DNA from: Phycisphaerales bacterium UBA7800
GTDB lineage: Bacteria > Planctomycetota > Phycisphaerae > Phycisphaerales > Phycisphaeraceae
Assembly (NCBI GenBank): GCA_002480565.1
Contig: DLCK01000035.1
Coordinates: forward strand, 62,001 to 126,000
DNA length: 64,000 nucleotides
Reading direction: 5' to 3'
The position numbers and the translations under genes were made by a program. Below are positions 35,330-44,349 of the stretch, one piece after another. The stretch's first letter is position 1, and every line of letters starts with the position of its first letter. The notes under the pieces were generated by a model. It was given only the letters and a program-made list of their open reading frames with translations, did not search any database and was not told the DNA's origin.

Positions 35330-38300
35330 TTATTGCGCTGCAGACATTGAGCTGCCCATATTCCGTAACAGGTTTGACCAGATACCCAATTTCTTTTTCT
35401 GATTCACAGGGGTATCAGCTTTCTGATAGTCCAGATTATTTAAAATCAGCGAGCCGTTTCCTAACGGATATTCAACAAGTCCACCCGGCGAAGCGAGCAT
35501 GGTGAACCGACTGGACATGGCCTTGGGCATTTGTCGAAAAATTTCGATGTTGTCGATTCCAGTTAAAATTTTACTCGAGGGTTTGTCGAACATTTCCAGT
35601 AAAGCAATGTCTAATGTCTGCGCAGTCTGCCCATTTAATGGGATGGATTGCATGTCAGGCGTATCCTTAAGATCGACGTTCACTGCCGAATTGGCATCAC
35701 CATCAAGTGTGATCTTCATCCGCTTGATGACTTGATAGGAGTTATTGGTCCAGATGTTCAACCGGTCGAGTCGTTGGGGGTGGGGGAATTTGAAACGGAC
35801 CGTTTCGTCGGGTGCGACATAACTGATGTACCGCCAGAAGTCCGCGTTGAGCAGTCCGTTGACCGTGTTGCGATACTTGCCATTGAGGTTCGCAAAGCTG
35901 GCAATTTCAAAACCGTCTACTACATAAGAGAAGACTTTGTCAGAGACGTAATGTTGATTCCGCCATCGAGCAATGAACTCGTCACTGTCCATGGCAATGT
36001 CCCGGTCCGAGATGCCCAGCAGCAGGTGGTTCGCCAGATTATCCAGCCGGACACGTTCCTGCGTGCCAGGTCGGATCATGTGCGGGAAGCCTACGAGTTG
36101 GTTAAAGTCATCTATCCCATCGGGGGTGAGATTCACCAGCATCATCCGCCCGCCGGTGTTGACCCACTGGGTGACCAGTTGCTTGTTGGTGTTTAGCCAC
36201 GCAAGGTTGGCAGGGGTGGCTTTGACGATGATCACGTGATGCGAGTTGAGCAGTTTGGGCAGTGTGTCAATCGTATTGATAGCGTCGGATTGGAGACCGG
36301 TTTGCTTGAGGAGTTTTTCAAGCTTGCGATCACCGTTAGTCAAAACCGCGGTAGGTTTGAGTACTTCAGTGGCGGATGAGTTTGTATGGTTAAGCAGTCT
36401 TGTGAGCAGTCGGTCGGCCATGGGTTCGACACCGAGCTTGCTGCCGATGAGCATTTGACTAAGCACAATGCTGCTACGTCCCTTGTTGATCTGCACCATG
36501 GGGGATAGGTTCAGGTCGTGTCCGGCACTGAGCATGGGGAGAATGCCCGAGCTTGGCATGGCATAGCTGTTGGTGAAGTTGTAACTGCCATCGGCCCATG
36601 TGAAAAACTGATCATTGCTCATGCCTTTGAACACCGGATGAGCCGGAGCAGCAATGAACGCGATCTGTCCAGTCTGACCTTTGGCACCTTCAAACTCCTC
36701 ACGTGAGACTTTGCCCGAGTCCTGTTTTTTGTCAGCGAGTTCTAGGTCAAGTTCGAGTTCCTTGCTGGTGATGGGATTGGCTTGTTCGAAGACGATGCTA
36801 TTGAAGCCTTGAATCGACGCGATCAGATTCTTTCGGTCCTTGTGGCTGAGGTTGTCCAATGCATTGGGGCCAACGAGTAATGTTTTGAGTTGAGCATCAA
36901 TGGAAAGTGGGTCTTGCATCCGATAGTGCGGGATGCGTTTTTGCTTAAGCCACGCAAGCACTTTGCCTGATGGGTCAAAGACGCCCAGCGTTCCAAACGC
37001 CAGTGCTTTGTGTTGCTCAGGAAACATTACATGCAACGTATGCTCATCACTGAACACTGACTGGCCCTTCACGCTTAACATCAACCGCAGTGTGATGTCC
37101 ATATCCGTTAACACCTGCGGGATGGGGAGTGTGAGTTGGTCTTCCTGGCTGTGGCCTGCGGGGATGGTGTAGGTTTTGCGACCCTGCCCGACGACGGTGC
37201 CGTTGGTGATGAGTTGCCAAGTAAAAAGCATCGGATCATCAAAGCGCGTGTCGTTAAAGACCTTGATGGTTCGCTTGATCGCACTGTTGGGATAGACATT
37301 GCTGTTGTGCTCTTTGATGAAGACCGCACGCGGGGAGAAGGCTGCTTCACATCCGGGAAGCTGTCCTGTCCATGGGCTGATGGCGGTGACTTCCTGCCAA
37401 CGTGCGCCCTGCATGGCAATGTTGAGATACTTACCTGCTGCAATGTCCGCGTACTGCTTGCCACGGTAGACACTCGGCCCGCCGACCCATGCCATCTTCG
37501 AGAGATTGCCCGAGTAGTAAAACACTTCACCAAGGACCAGCGGATTTTTGCCTGACCACTTGAAGACTTCGCTGCGGGTGTGTTCGCCGTTGGGCTTGCC
37601 AAGGGGATAGGCATAGGCTGCCAGGGGGAAGCTGCCGCCTTTGGGGAACGTGTAGTGTTGGCAGTTGATTTCGCCGAGTCCGCCAAGATCGCCACCCCCA
37701 TCCTGAAAGCTTGCTCGCGTCGGGTCCAACTCCTTGGCGATGGCATGGAGTTTGGCTGCCTTTTCTTCCATCTGCCGGTAGTTGTTCCAATGTCGCAAAA
37801 ACGCAGTGACGAAAAACATTTCGTTACCCAGTGAATACATCATGATTGATGGGTGATTGCGATACGCTTTGACGACCTGTGCGACATGTTCTTCAAAGTT
37901 CTCCCAAACGATGGGGTTGTCCAGATCATGGGTGATGAACATGCCATCAATGCAGGTGGACAAACGACCGGGGATACCATTGGCATCGTGATAGTCCAAT
38001 GCAGATTCACGCGAGCCAAAAATTCGATCATGATCCTGAGCGATGCGATGGAAACGATCACCTTGGGCGTGGTAGGTTTTTAGCCAGTGATCCACATCAT
38101 GATGTTCGGGCACGCCAACCCAATTCCAGAAATGCCAGGGGACACCGTTAAGCAGAAAGTCCTTGCCCGCGATGGACACTTCACGGAAGCCAAACGTCTG
38201 CGTGTGTGTGTCAGCAACTTGGCCACCAATGAGCAGTTGGCTTTGCAGGTCATACAGTTGAGCACCATCTTCAGGCCACCATAATTTGGCGTCGGGTATC

Positions 38301-39742
38301 GCAACGGGATCAAGCGTTAACGTCTTGGAACTTTTTGCATCTATCGTTGCGGTGAGATTCAAGCCTGTTTTAAGGGGTTGTTTGGTTGCATGGTCAATAA
38401 TGCTTGCCGTCCACTGCACGGTGAGTTTGCGGGTTGATGGATTGTGCAGTGTGATATCCGCGGTGAGTTGCTTGTGGGGTTTGACGGTGGTTTTAACGAA
38501 GATGTCATCGACATACGCCATGCCCGTTGCGGTCAACGTGACTGGGCCGATGATGCCGGTCATCAAGCCGTTGCCTTCGCCCTTGGTTGATGGGAAGACG
38601 GGAGCGACATAGCTTCGGTTCTTGGAAAAGCTTGCGTTGGGGGGAGTGTTCCGCGCATGATCCAGTGAACTGGTTCGACCTTTACGTGCCTTGTGATCAA
38701 TGGCATACCACGGACTCTTGATGGCAACGACGATCTCGTTGTCCTGACCACGGGTGATGAACTCGGTCACATCCATCGACCAGGGCACGAGCACGGACTT
38801 ATGTGTGCCTGCGAGCTTGCCATTGATAAAGACGCTGGCAATCCAGTTGGTGGATGCGAAGTTCAGTTGAAAGCTCTCGCCGGTGACCGCTGGGACATGC
38901 ACACGCGTTTGATACATCAGGCGATGTCCAAAGCTCAATTCATCGCGGTCGGACCATGCCCCGCGACCATTGCCCGGAACGTTAATGCCTAACCATCTCA
39001 ACTTGGATAGATCAGGCAACACAGTCACCGGTTCATAGGTATCAGTGTCCATATCCAAGTCATCAAAACGTGCCACCTGCCAGAGTCCGGTGAGTTTTGC
39101 TTCTTTGCGCGTAGCATTTAATGATGGATGCTCAAAGTGATAAACCTGTTTGGTTGCCTGCTCATCAATGGGTTGCTTGGGGATGTGATATATTCGCTGC
39201 GGGTCAAAACCATTACGTCCCAGCGCGATGCAGTCGATGGCAACGAGTTGGCGGCCATCAATCCCGCCCTCTGTAAAACGCAGTGACAAGGTGTGCTTGC
39301 CTGCTGCGAGTTTTTGTTCACCACCTTGTGCCCAGGCGATTTCGTTCCATGTGGTCAGTTCCATCACCTGTGTGGTTTGTTGGCGATTGGAGACTTCCTG
39401 CCAGTTGCCATCATCAATCCGCCAATCAAACGGGGCACGGACCCATTCAAAACCAATGCGAAACCACACGTCATAGTTGCCAGCCTGTTGGACATTGAAC
39501 GTGTAGTCCAATTGCCAGGGTTGTTTGGGGATTCTGTTTTTAGGATAAGTCTGTTGCAGCAGTTTCCTGTCGGAGAGTAGATGCGGTCTTGCTGATGCGT
39601 TGACATTGAAACTGGCTTTCGTGGGGTCGGGTTGTTCACCTTCAATCCAGATCAAATCGTTGGTGACAAGGTGTTGGGCTTGAGCAGTCAGACCAGTTGC
39701 CAGGAGCAGCCAGCACGCGATGAAGATCGGTAGTCGTTTCAT
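35330..39742 (-). CDS. Giant secreted GH2-like glycoside hydrolase with C-terminal modules
   Basis: 1470 residues from the ATG at 39742; the frame continues 35 codons up, but the signal peptide (MKRLPIFIACWLLLATGLTA) begins here. Residues 25-175 are a carbohydrate-binding-like beta sandwich (WIEGEQPDP, YDVWFRIG). Residues 215-420 form the GH2 sugar-binding domain (WLGINVPGNGRGAW, VFINGKLAGTH, MTGIIGPVTL). An Ig-like domain and a TIM barrel follow, with acid/base E641 (MYSLGNEMFF) and nucleophile candidate E739 (LVLGEVFYY). From about 950 there are glutamine-amidotransferase-like segments and near 1340-1400 a discoidin-like stretch (YISYVAPDETVRFKFPHP). GH2 barrels hydrolyse beta-galactosides, mannosides or glucuronides; the specificity is unknown. 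Confidence 0.82.
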   Translation of the reverse strand: MKRLPIFIACWLLLATGLTAQAQHLVTNDLIWIEGEQPDPTKASFNVNASARPHLLSDRKLLQQTYPKNRIPKQPWQLDYTFNVQQAGNYDVWFRIGFEWVRAPFDWRIDDGNWQEVSNRQQTTQVMELTTWNEIAWAQGGEQKLAAGKHTLSLRFTEGGIDGRQLVAIDCIALGRNGFDPQRIYHIPKQPIDEQATKQVYHFEHPSLNATRKEAKLTGLWQVARFDDLDMDTDTYEPVTVLPDLSKLRWLGINVPGNGRGAWSDRDELSFGHRLMYQTRVHVPAVTGESFQLNFASTNWIASVFINGKLAGTHKSVLVPWSMDVTEFITRGQDNEIVVAIKSPWYAIDHKARKGRTSSLDHARNTPPNASFSKNRSYVAPVFPSTKGEGNGLMTGIIGPVTLTATGMAYVDDIFVKTTVKPHKQLTADITLHNPSTRKLTVQWTASIIDHATKQPLKTGLNLTATIDAKSSKTLTLDPVAIPDAKLWWPEDGAQLYDLQSQLLIGGQVADTHTQTFGFREVSIAGKDFLLNGVPWHFWNWVGVPEHHDVDHWLKTYHAQGDRFHRIAQDHDRIFGSRESALDYHDANGIPGRLSTCIDGMFITHDLDNPIVWENFEEHVAQVVKAYRNHPSIMMYSLGNEMFFVTAFLRHWNNYRQMEEKAAKLHAIAKELDPTRASFQDGGGDLGGLGEINCQHYTFPKGGSFPLAAYAYPLGKPNGEHTRSEVFKWSGKNPLVLGEVFYYSGNLSKMAWVGGPSVYRGKQYADIAAGKYLNIAMQGARWQEVTAISPWTGQLPGCEAAFSPRAVFIKEHNSNVYPNSAIKRTIKVFNDTRFDDPMLFTWQLITNGTVVGQGRKTYTIPAGHSQEDQLTLPIPQVLTDMDITLRLMLSVKGQSVFSDEHTLHVMFPEQHKALAFGTLGVFDPSGKVLAWLKQKRIPHYRMQDPLSIDAQLKTLLVGPNALDNLSHKDRKNLIASIQGFNSIVFEQANPITSKELELDLELADKKQDSGKVSREEFEGAKGQTGQIAFIAAPAHPVFKGMSNDQFFTWADGSYNFTNSYAMPSSGILPMLSAGHDLNLSPMVQINKGRSSIVLSQMLIGSKLGVEPMADRLLTRLLNHTNSSATEVLKPTAVLTNGDRKLEKLLKQTGLQSDAINTIDTLPKLLNSHHVIIVKATPANLAWLNTNKQLVTQWVNTGGRMMLVNLTPDGIDDFNQLVGFPHMIRPGTQERVRLDNLANHLLLGISDRDIAMDSDEFIARWRNQHYVSDKVFSYVVDGFEIASFANLNGKYRNTVNGLLNADFWRYISYVAPDETVRFKFPHPQRLDRLNIWTNNSYQVIKRMKITLDGDANSAVNVDLKDTPDMQSIPLNGQTAQTLDIALLEMFDKPSSKILTGIDNIEIFRQMPKAMSSRFTMLASPGGLVEYPLGNGSLILNNLDYQKADTPVNQKKKLGIWSNLLRNMGSSMSAAQ

Positions 39743-39780
39743 GGATTGGACCCAGAGAAAGATTGAGTAAATTGTTTTGT

Positions 39781-39805
39781 TGCCAAGACGCCAGGTGCGC
39801 CAAGG
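39781..39805. repeat. Partial copy of the CCGCCAAGACGCC-type repeat
   Basis: TGCCAAGACGCC and GCGCCAAGG here echo the arms of the element at 33503 in diverged form. It lies between the GH2-like start and the hairpin at 39826. Confidence 0.45.
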
Positions 39806-39825
39806 TATGAGAGATTGTAAACGAC

Positions 39826-39868
39826 AACCGCACAGATTCTGTATCAAAACAGAAAGTCTGTGCGGTTT
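39826..39868. terminator. Hairpin downstream of LOG gene
   Basis: AACCGCACAGA / TCTGTGCGGTT plus an inner TTCTG / CAGAA with a small bulge. The tail is T-rich on plus (GGTTTTCTTG) but weak on minus. Position (70 bases after the LOG stop) suggests it ends LOG transcription. Confidence 0.55.
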
Positions 39869-39937
39869 TCTTGTGCAAAATATGTTTTATGCCGTTTTGT
39901 TTTTCAGTGATTGATGATTTTTGCAGATGAATCGAGA

Positions 39938-40717
39938 TCAGCAAAAATCGGTTGGCACATTGCGACGATTGCTTCGCGGGTCGACACCATAGCGCGTGCC
40001 TTCTGCCGTTTGACGGACGGCATGGGCGGGCATCTCTGGTTGGGGTGGTCCCCAATATTTTTTGGTGTCGTGGCATTCCTTGATGATCTTGACTGCTTCG
40101 TCCACACTGTCGGTGATCCTGAATAAGTCGAGATCTTCCTTGCTGATGCACTGGTGTTTATCGAGCATGGTTTGTTTGATCCAGTCAACTAGTCCGGACC
40201 AGAAATCCGTGCCGATGAGGACAACCGGGAAGGGCGAGGTTTTGTGCGTTTGGATGAGTGTCATGCTTTCGAAGAACTCGTCCATCGTGCCGAATCCGCC
40301 GGGGAAGCAGATAAAGCCCACTGCATATTTGACGAACATGACCTTCCGCGCAAAGAAGTATCGGAAGGTGATCTCATGGGTCTGAAACGGATTGGGGTCC
40401 TGTTCCATCGGCAAGCTGATGTTCAGTCCCACAGACGTGCCACCTGCTTCAAAGGCGCCTTTGTTGGCAGCCTCCATAATCCCAGGGCCACCGCCGGTGA
40501 TGACCGCAAAGTCTTCGCCAACGAGTTTGCGACTGCATTCGACAGCCTTTTGGTAGTACAGATCGTCAGGCTTGGTTCGAGCCGAACCAAATACAGTGAC
40601 GGCGGGTCCGATATCGCTTAAGGTTTCAAAGCCTTCGACGAACTCCGATAAAATTCGAAACATCCGCCAGGCTTCCTGGCTGAGATTGGATTCGCTGCAA
40701 TGGTTGTTTGAATTCAC
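39938..40717 (-). CDS. LOG-family protein, long form (GTG start)
   Basis: 259 residues. The LOG/TIGR00730 core spans about 35-225: VTVFGSARTKPDD, VITGGGPGIMEAANKGAFE and the signature CFPGGFGTMDEFFE. The start is a GTG with GGAG six bases upstream. Compared with the 182-residue paralogue at 27612 it has an N-terminal helical extension (SQEAWRMFRILSEFVEGFETL) typical of the larger bacterial LOG group. It probably cleaves nucleotide monophosphates. It is divergent from RecQ, with a 182-base gap that holds no gene. Confidence 0.88.
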   Translation of the reverse strand: MNSNNHCSESNLSQEAWRMFRILSEFVEGFETLSDIGPAVTVFGSARTKPDDLYYQKAVECSRKLVGEDFAVITGGGPGIMEAANKGAFEAGGTSVGLNISLPMEQDPNPFQTHEITFRYFFARKVMFVKYAVGFICFPGGFGTMDEFFESMTLIQTHKTSPFPVVLIGTDFWSGLVDWIKQTMLDKHQCISKEDLDLFRITDSVDEAVKIIKECHDTKKYWGPPQPEMPAHAVRQTAEGTRYGVDPRSNRRNVPTDFC

Positions 40718-40899
40718 GATTGTCTCCTGCGTCTGAAAAATACTCTGTCATGGGTCAGTCTATTATGCATCGACCTAAGTTCATCTCGGACATGACACAT
40801 AACACCGATGGCCATCTTCTTTGTTCCATTGTTCGCCCGATAACCATTGGTTTGATTGACGCATTTGCTCTTTGACGCGATCAACGCATAATCCACGGT

Positions 40900-42615
40900 A
40901 TGTCCAATCCTCCGCCATTGACCGCAGAATCGACTCAAGTCCGCGATGTGTTATTGCATCGCTTTGGGATCAGCCAATACCGCCCGCATCAGGCCACAGT
41001 CATTGATGCCGTGTTAGCAGGGCGGGATGTGCTTTTTACGTTACCTACAGGTGGCGGTAAGTCGCTTGCATATCAGTTGCCTGCGATGGTTCTGCCGGGC
41101 GTCACGGTGGTGATTTCACCCTTGATTGCATTGATGAAGGATCAGGTTGACGCGCTGCGCAAAAAGGACTTGCCTGCGACGTTTGTGAATTCAACACTCT
41201 CAGCAACCCAGCGTGCGGATCGACTGCAACTGGCCATTGATGGCAAAATCAAACTGTTATTCATCACCCCTGAGCGTTTTCGCAGTCAAGCGTTTCTGGA
41301 CATTATTAAGAAGCTTAACGTCACGCGACTTGCCATCGACGAAGCGCATTGCATCAGCATGTGGGGACATGATTTTCGTCCCGACTATTCACAACTCGAC
41401 TGCTACCGCAAGATGCTTGGTAATCCACCGACCATCGCGCTCACTGCGACAGCAACACCGCAAGTTGCTTTGGATATTGTTGAACAGCTGCAGTTAAAGG
41501 ATCCACTCGTCGAACGCGGTGGCATGGAACGCGCGAATTTGTTTCTTGCGGCAACGGCAGTCTATGACCAGCAGGCTAAACTCGATCGACTGGCTCAACT
41601 CATCCGCGCGATTGATGGGCCGGGCATTGTTTACGGCGCTGTGATCCGAGACCTGCATCAGATCAAAGAAGGACTCCGCCAGCGGGGGATCGACACGCTG
41701 CTATACCACGGCGAATTGTCTGCTCATGAACGTCGTCACATGCAGGACCGGTTCATGCAGTCGAAAAATGAAGTGGTTTTAGCCACCAATGCTTTTGGGA
41801 TGGGGATTGATAAAGCGGATGTGCGTTTTGTGATTCATGTGCAAATCCCACGCAACCTTGAGAGTTGGGTTCAGGAAGTCGGCCGAGCCGGGCGCGATGG
41901 TAAGCCGTCCTGGTGTGAACTGATCTATCTCGAAGAAGACATCGCTATTCAGCAGAACTTTATCCAGTGGGCCAACCCCTCGCGCGAATTTATGGTTGGG
42001 GTCTATCGCACTTTGAGTAATTGGGGCGAACGCATCGTCACCAAGGATTTGGATGATCTGCGAAAAGAGCTGCTATACAAGGATAAAGCAGACAATCGCG
42101 TGAGTATCTGCCTTAAATGGCTTGAGGTATTGGGTGTTACCCAAGGTAGTTTTGAAACCGGGAATCTGCGTATTGTTCAAAAAATCGACCCCGATCAACT
42201 GCCGGATTTGATTGGCAACGAAGACAAACACAAAGCCGATCTGCACGGACTTTTAAAGATCATGCAGTTTGCTTTAAATGTTGAAAACAAATGTCGCCGG
42301 ACGGTTATCGCTGAGCATTTTGAATTGGATGAGTCGTCAGCTAGCTGTGATGCGTGTGATGCCTGTGGAGATCGTGATACGCATCTGGCCAAACATTTTA
42401 CGCCCCGAGCATTAGGTGATGTGCAGACCTCCAGTACGCGGGATGATCACTTTCAACGCGGCGACTGGGTGCGTGTGGATGGCAGACATATTGGCCAGGT
42501 AATCAAAGTCCAAAAGCGTGGCCGGGATATCGAACTGACCGTTGAAAGTGCAGGCGACCTGCGCAAACGCACGGTAAATATCCGTCGTCAACGTGTCGAA
42601 AAAATCCAAAACTGA
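40900..42615 (+). CDS. recQ: RecQ-family ATP-dependent DNA helicase
   Basis: 571 residues. Superfamily 2 motifs are complete: FTLPTGGGKS (47-56), ISPLIALMKDQ, IDEAHCISMWGHDFRPDY (from 146), TATATPQV, ATNAFGMGIDKADVRFVIH and QEVGRAGRDG. The zinc subdomain follows near 465-490 as C-X17-C-X2-C-X2-C. Instead of a usual winged helix plus HRDC domain, the protein ends in a ~55-residue small beta domain (GDWVRVDGRHIGQVIKVQKRG) resembling KOW or SH3-like folds. It acts in recombination and fork repair. It is monocistronic; a GC-rich hairpin follows the stop. Confidence 0.9.
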   Translation: MSNPPPLTAESTQVRDVLLHRFGISQYRPHQATVIDAVLAGRDVLFTLPTGGGKSLAYQLPAMVLPGVTVVISPLIALMKDQVDALRKKDLPATFVNSTLSATQRADRLQLAIDGKIKLLFITPERFRSQAFLDIIKKLNVTRLAIDEAHCISMWGHDFRPDYSQLDCYRKMLGNPPTIALTATATPQVALDIVEQLQLKDPLVERGGMERANLFLAATAVYDQQAKLDRLAQLIRAIDGPGIVYGAVIRDLHQIKEGLRQRGIDTLLYHGELSAHERRHMQDRFMQSKNEVVLATNAFGMGIDKADVRFVIHVQIPRNLESWVQEVGRAGRDGKPSWCELIYLEEDIAIQQNFIQWANPSREFMVGVYRTLSNWGERIVTKDLDDLRKELLYKDKADNRVSICLKWLEVLGVTQGSFETGNLRIVQKIDPDQLPDLIGNEDKHKADLHGLLKIMQFALNVENKCRRTVIAEHFELDESSASCDACDACGDRDTHLAKHFTPRALGDVQTSSTRDDHFQRGDWVRVDGRHIGQVIKVQKRGRDIELTVESAGDLRKRTVNIRRQRVEKIQN

Positions 42616-42658
42616 CTCTCGCCCAGCAACCCCCCGGATAGTTGCTGGGCGATGAGTC
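42614..42658. terminator. Strong hairpin after recQ
   Basis: GACTC-CGCCCAGCAAC / GTTGCTGGGCG-GAGTC, stem of about 16 pairs with a small internal mismatch and a C-rich loop. No T run follows, so it may be a weak terminator or an RNA-stabilising hairpin. Confidence 0.5.
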
Positions 42659-42709
42659 ATATACTTGTGGTGATTCACAAGCATGAACTGTTATTAAACC
42701 AATACCGTT

Positions 42710-43555
42710 TTACTCACGTGTGAGTGTCGCGCCGGTGTAGTTATTACTGACTTGCATGGTTGATTTGGAATACACCAGTCGGAGTCGCTTGGGTGATTCA
42801 ATCTGCCATGTGTATTCCAGAAAGTAGGTGGCTGGAACATTTGTGGAAACCAGCATGTTTTCTTGGATCTCAAATGTCGCGCCGAGATTGCCATTTGAAC
42901 CTAATAAAATTCGATTTGTTCCGACCACCTTAATGGAAACTTCCCGTTGGAATCCAGCAGGTAAATTCATCGTCCATTTACCTGCCAGAGATAATGGGGT
43001 GATCTCATTTAGGTTCAGGTTGGGGTCTGTCGGTGAAAAAGGTTGGCGAAAAATGCGTGTATTTTCTTTTTCAGCTGTTGATTTGGCTGGTGGTAATTGG
43101 GTTTCAGTGGATTGTGCCACCAATCGAATGTCTGCTGTTAGCTTATCAATGCTTTTGTTTATTTTTTCAGTTTGATCTTCGAGCGTTTTGAGTTGGCGCC
43201 CCATTCTGTTGGATATAGCTTGTGTCGTCGTGATCTGCTGTTGCACTTTCAGATCGGTCTGCTGGACAGCATTAAGATGTGTTTTCATAGCTTCTGCTGC
43301 ATCAGTGATTTGTTTTTGCACTTTTATTTGGTCATCACGAAGCGTGCCAATGTTCTGAGTCGTACTTTCCTCAAACGCTTGGAGAGTCTGAATCTGTTTG
43401 CCTTGCTCAACGTTGACATTTTTAACGGTGTCCAGCGTGGTGGCTTGTTCGTTGATCACATTGAACCCTTGCTGCATGTCGATGTACAACACAAGTACAA
43501 AGGCAATGAGAAAGATCGTCAACAATGCGTTGGCAATGAGTAGAATTTTCTGCAT
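42710..43555 (-). CDS. Membrane-anchored coiled-coil protein
   Basis: 281 residues; not recognised. One N-terminal transmembrane helix (LLIANALLTIFLIAFVLVLYID, about 5-26). Residues 30-155 are heptad-like and rich in Gln, Thr and Lys (QITDAAEAMKTHLNAVQQTD), predicted coiled coil. Residues 185-281 form a beta-rich module opening LAGKWTMNLPAG, suggestive of a lipocalin-like or similar barrel. It is the last gene of a three-gene run (3 bases after the XRE gene). It may be a spacer-tethered external domain; no role is known. Confidence 0.75.
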   Translation of the reverse strand: MQKILLIANALLTIFLIAFVLVLYIDMQQGFNVINEQATTLDTVKNVNVEQGKQIQTLQAFEESTTQNIGTLRDDQIKVQKQITDAAEAMKTHLNAVQQTDLKVQQQITTTQAISNRMGRQLKTLEDQTEKINKSIDKLTADIRLVAQSTETQLPPAKSTAEKENTRIFRQPFSPTDPNLNLNEITPLSLAGKWTMNLPAGFQREVSIKVVGTNRILLGSNGNLGATFEIQENMLVSTNVPATYFLEYTWQIESPKRLRLVYSKSTMQVSNNYTGATLTRE

Positions 43556-43558
43556 CTG

Positions 43559-43789
43559 TTATTCCTCCGGAAAGTTTTCGTCGGTGAGTTGAAAGACACT
43601 TTCAACCGGTTGATCAAATACGCGAGCAATCCGCATTGCCAAGACCAGCGATGGCGCGTAGCGGCCGGACTCCAATGCGATAATCGTCTGGCGACTGACT
43701 TGGACCTTGTCAGCCAATGCCTGCTGGGTCATGCGGTCATGCTCAAAACGCAGCCGTCTGATTTCATTGATCAGATCAATGCCCGGCAT
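43559..43789 (-). CDS. XRE-family (Cro/CI-like) small regulator
   Basis: 76 residues from the ATG at 43789, with GGAG seven bases upstream. The helix-turn-helix is MTQQALADKVQVSRQTIIALE, followed by the LVLAMRIARVFDQPVESVFQL tail of YozG-type regulators. It overlaps the end of the membrane protein gene by 14 bases. Such small XRE proteins are regularly paired with a membrane protein gene. It likely binds the 20-base palindrome at 44215 and controls its own operon. Confidence 0.9.
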   Translation of the reverse strand: MPGIDLINEIRRLRFEHDRMTQQALADKVQVSRQTIIALESGRYAPSLVLAMRIARVFDQPVESVFQLTDENFPEE

Positions 43790-44180
43790 ACCAGTTCTCC
43801 AATCGATGCAACACGATCGTTGAGCCGGCATGGATTAATACAAACAAACCAAAACCACCGAAAACAAGCAGCGGGATCACAAACGGGGGGATTGTTTCAA
43901 GTGACCGACAGAGTAGCCATGCAATAAATCCAGCCAGGATAAATAGCAACCAATAACACCAGATCGCAATGCGCGTTGCTTGACGTTGTATCGCTTGGGC
44001 TCGTTCATCAATGAGCGATTCTTTGTTGTAAAAAATCGGGCCAAGTGTCCACAGACCCAACAAACAAAACGGCATCAAATACCAATTGCCTTCAACCAAC
44101 ACCACGGTCGGACCGATCAAACCCAACGCCAGAATCAAGACTCCAAGATTAAACCAAGCGTGCTTTTCAAATGGCGTCAT
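43776..44180 (-). CDS. Four-helix membrane protein, partner of XRE regulator
   Basis: 134 residues from the ATG at 44180. Four hydrophobic segments: about 7-27 (WFNLGVLILALGLIGPTVV), 32-48, 70-95 and 105-127, with a charged loop between the second and third (NKESLIDERAQAIQRQATR). This resembles the DUF2178-like membrane proteins that accompany small XRE regulators. The function of such pairs is not known. It is the first gene of the three-gene run. Confidence 0.8.
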   Translation of the reverse strand: MTPFEKHAWFNLGVLILALGLIGPTVVLVEGNWYLMPFCLLGLWTLGPIFYNKESLIDERAQAIQRQATRIAIWCYWLLFILAGFIAWLLCRSLETIPPFVIPLLVFGGFGLFVLIHAGSTIVLHRLENWYAGH

Positions 44181-44213
44181 GACTATCAACTCAACGTTAA
44201 GGTCGGTATTTTA

Positions 44214-44242
44214 AATGTAAAGTAAACTATACATCGCGTCAA
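44214..44242 (-). promoter_or_regulatory. Promoter with overlapping operator for the XRE operon
   Basis: On the minus strand, TTGACG (-35, 44237-44242), a 17-base spacer and TACATT (-10, 44214-44219). Within it, 44215-44234 is the dyad ATGTA-N-AGT-NN-ACT-N-TACAT, all eight arm positions paired on each side. It lies 34 bases upstream of the ATG at 44180, the layout of an autorepressed operon. Confidence 0.7.
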
Positions 44243-44291
44243 GTCTGTTTTGACTGTTGATAGATGAAAAAATCAGTTTGATGGATATAAA

Positions 44292-44325
44292 AAAACGGGA
44301 ACACGCATGGGCATGTTCCCGTTTT
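44292..44325 (-). terminator. Terminator after sialate esterase gene
   Basis: Perfect 12-base stem AAAACGGGAACA / TGTTCCCGTTTT; the minus-strand transcript continues TTTTATATCC. It lies 25 bases downstream of the esterase stop. Confidence 0.9.
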
Positions 44326-44349
44326 GGATTTGATTGATTTATGAGCGGA

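Noticed and set aside
39743..39847. 35-codon extension of the GH2-like protein
   Set aside because: A proper signal peptide starts at 39742; the extension covers an intergenic repeat remnant.
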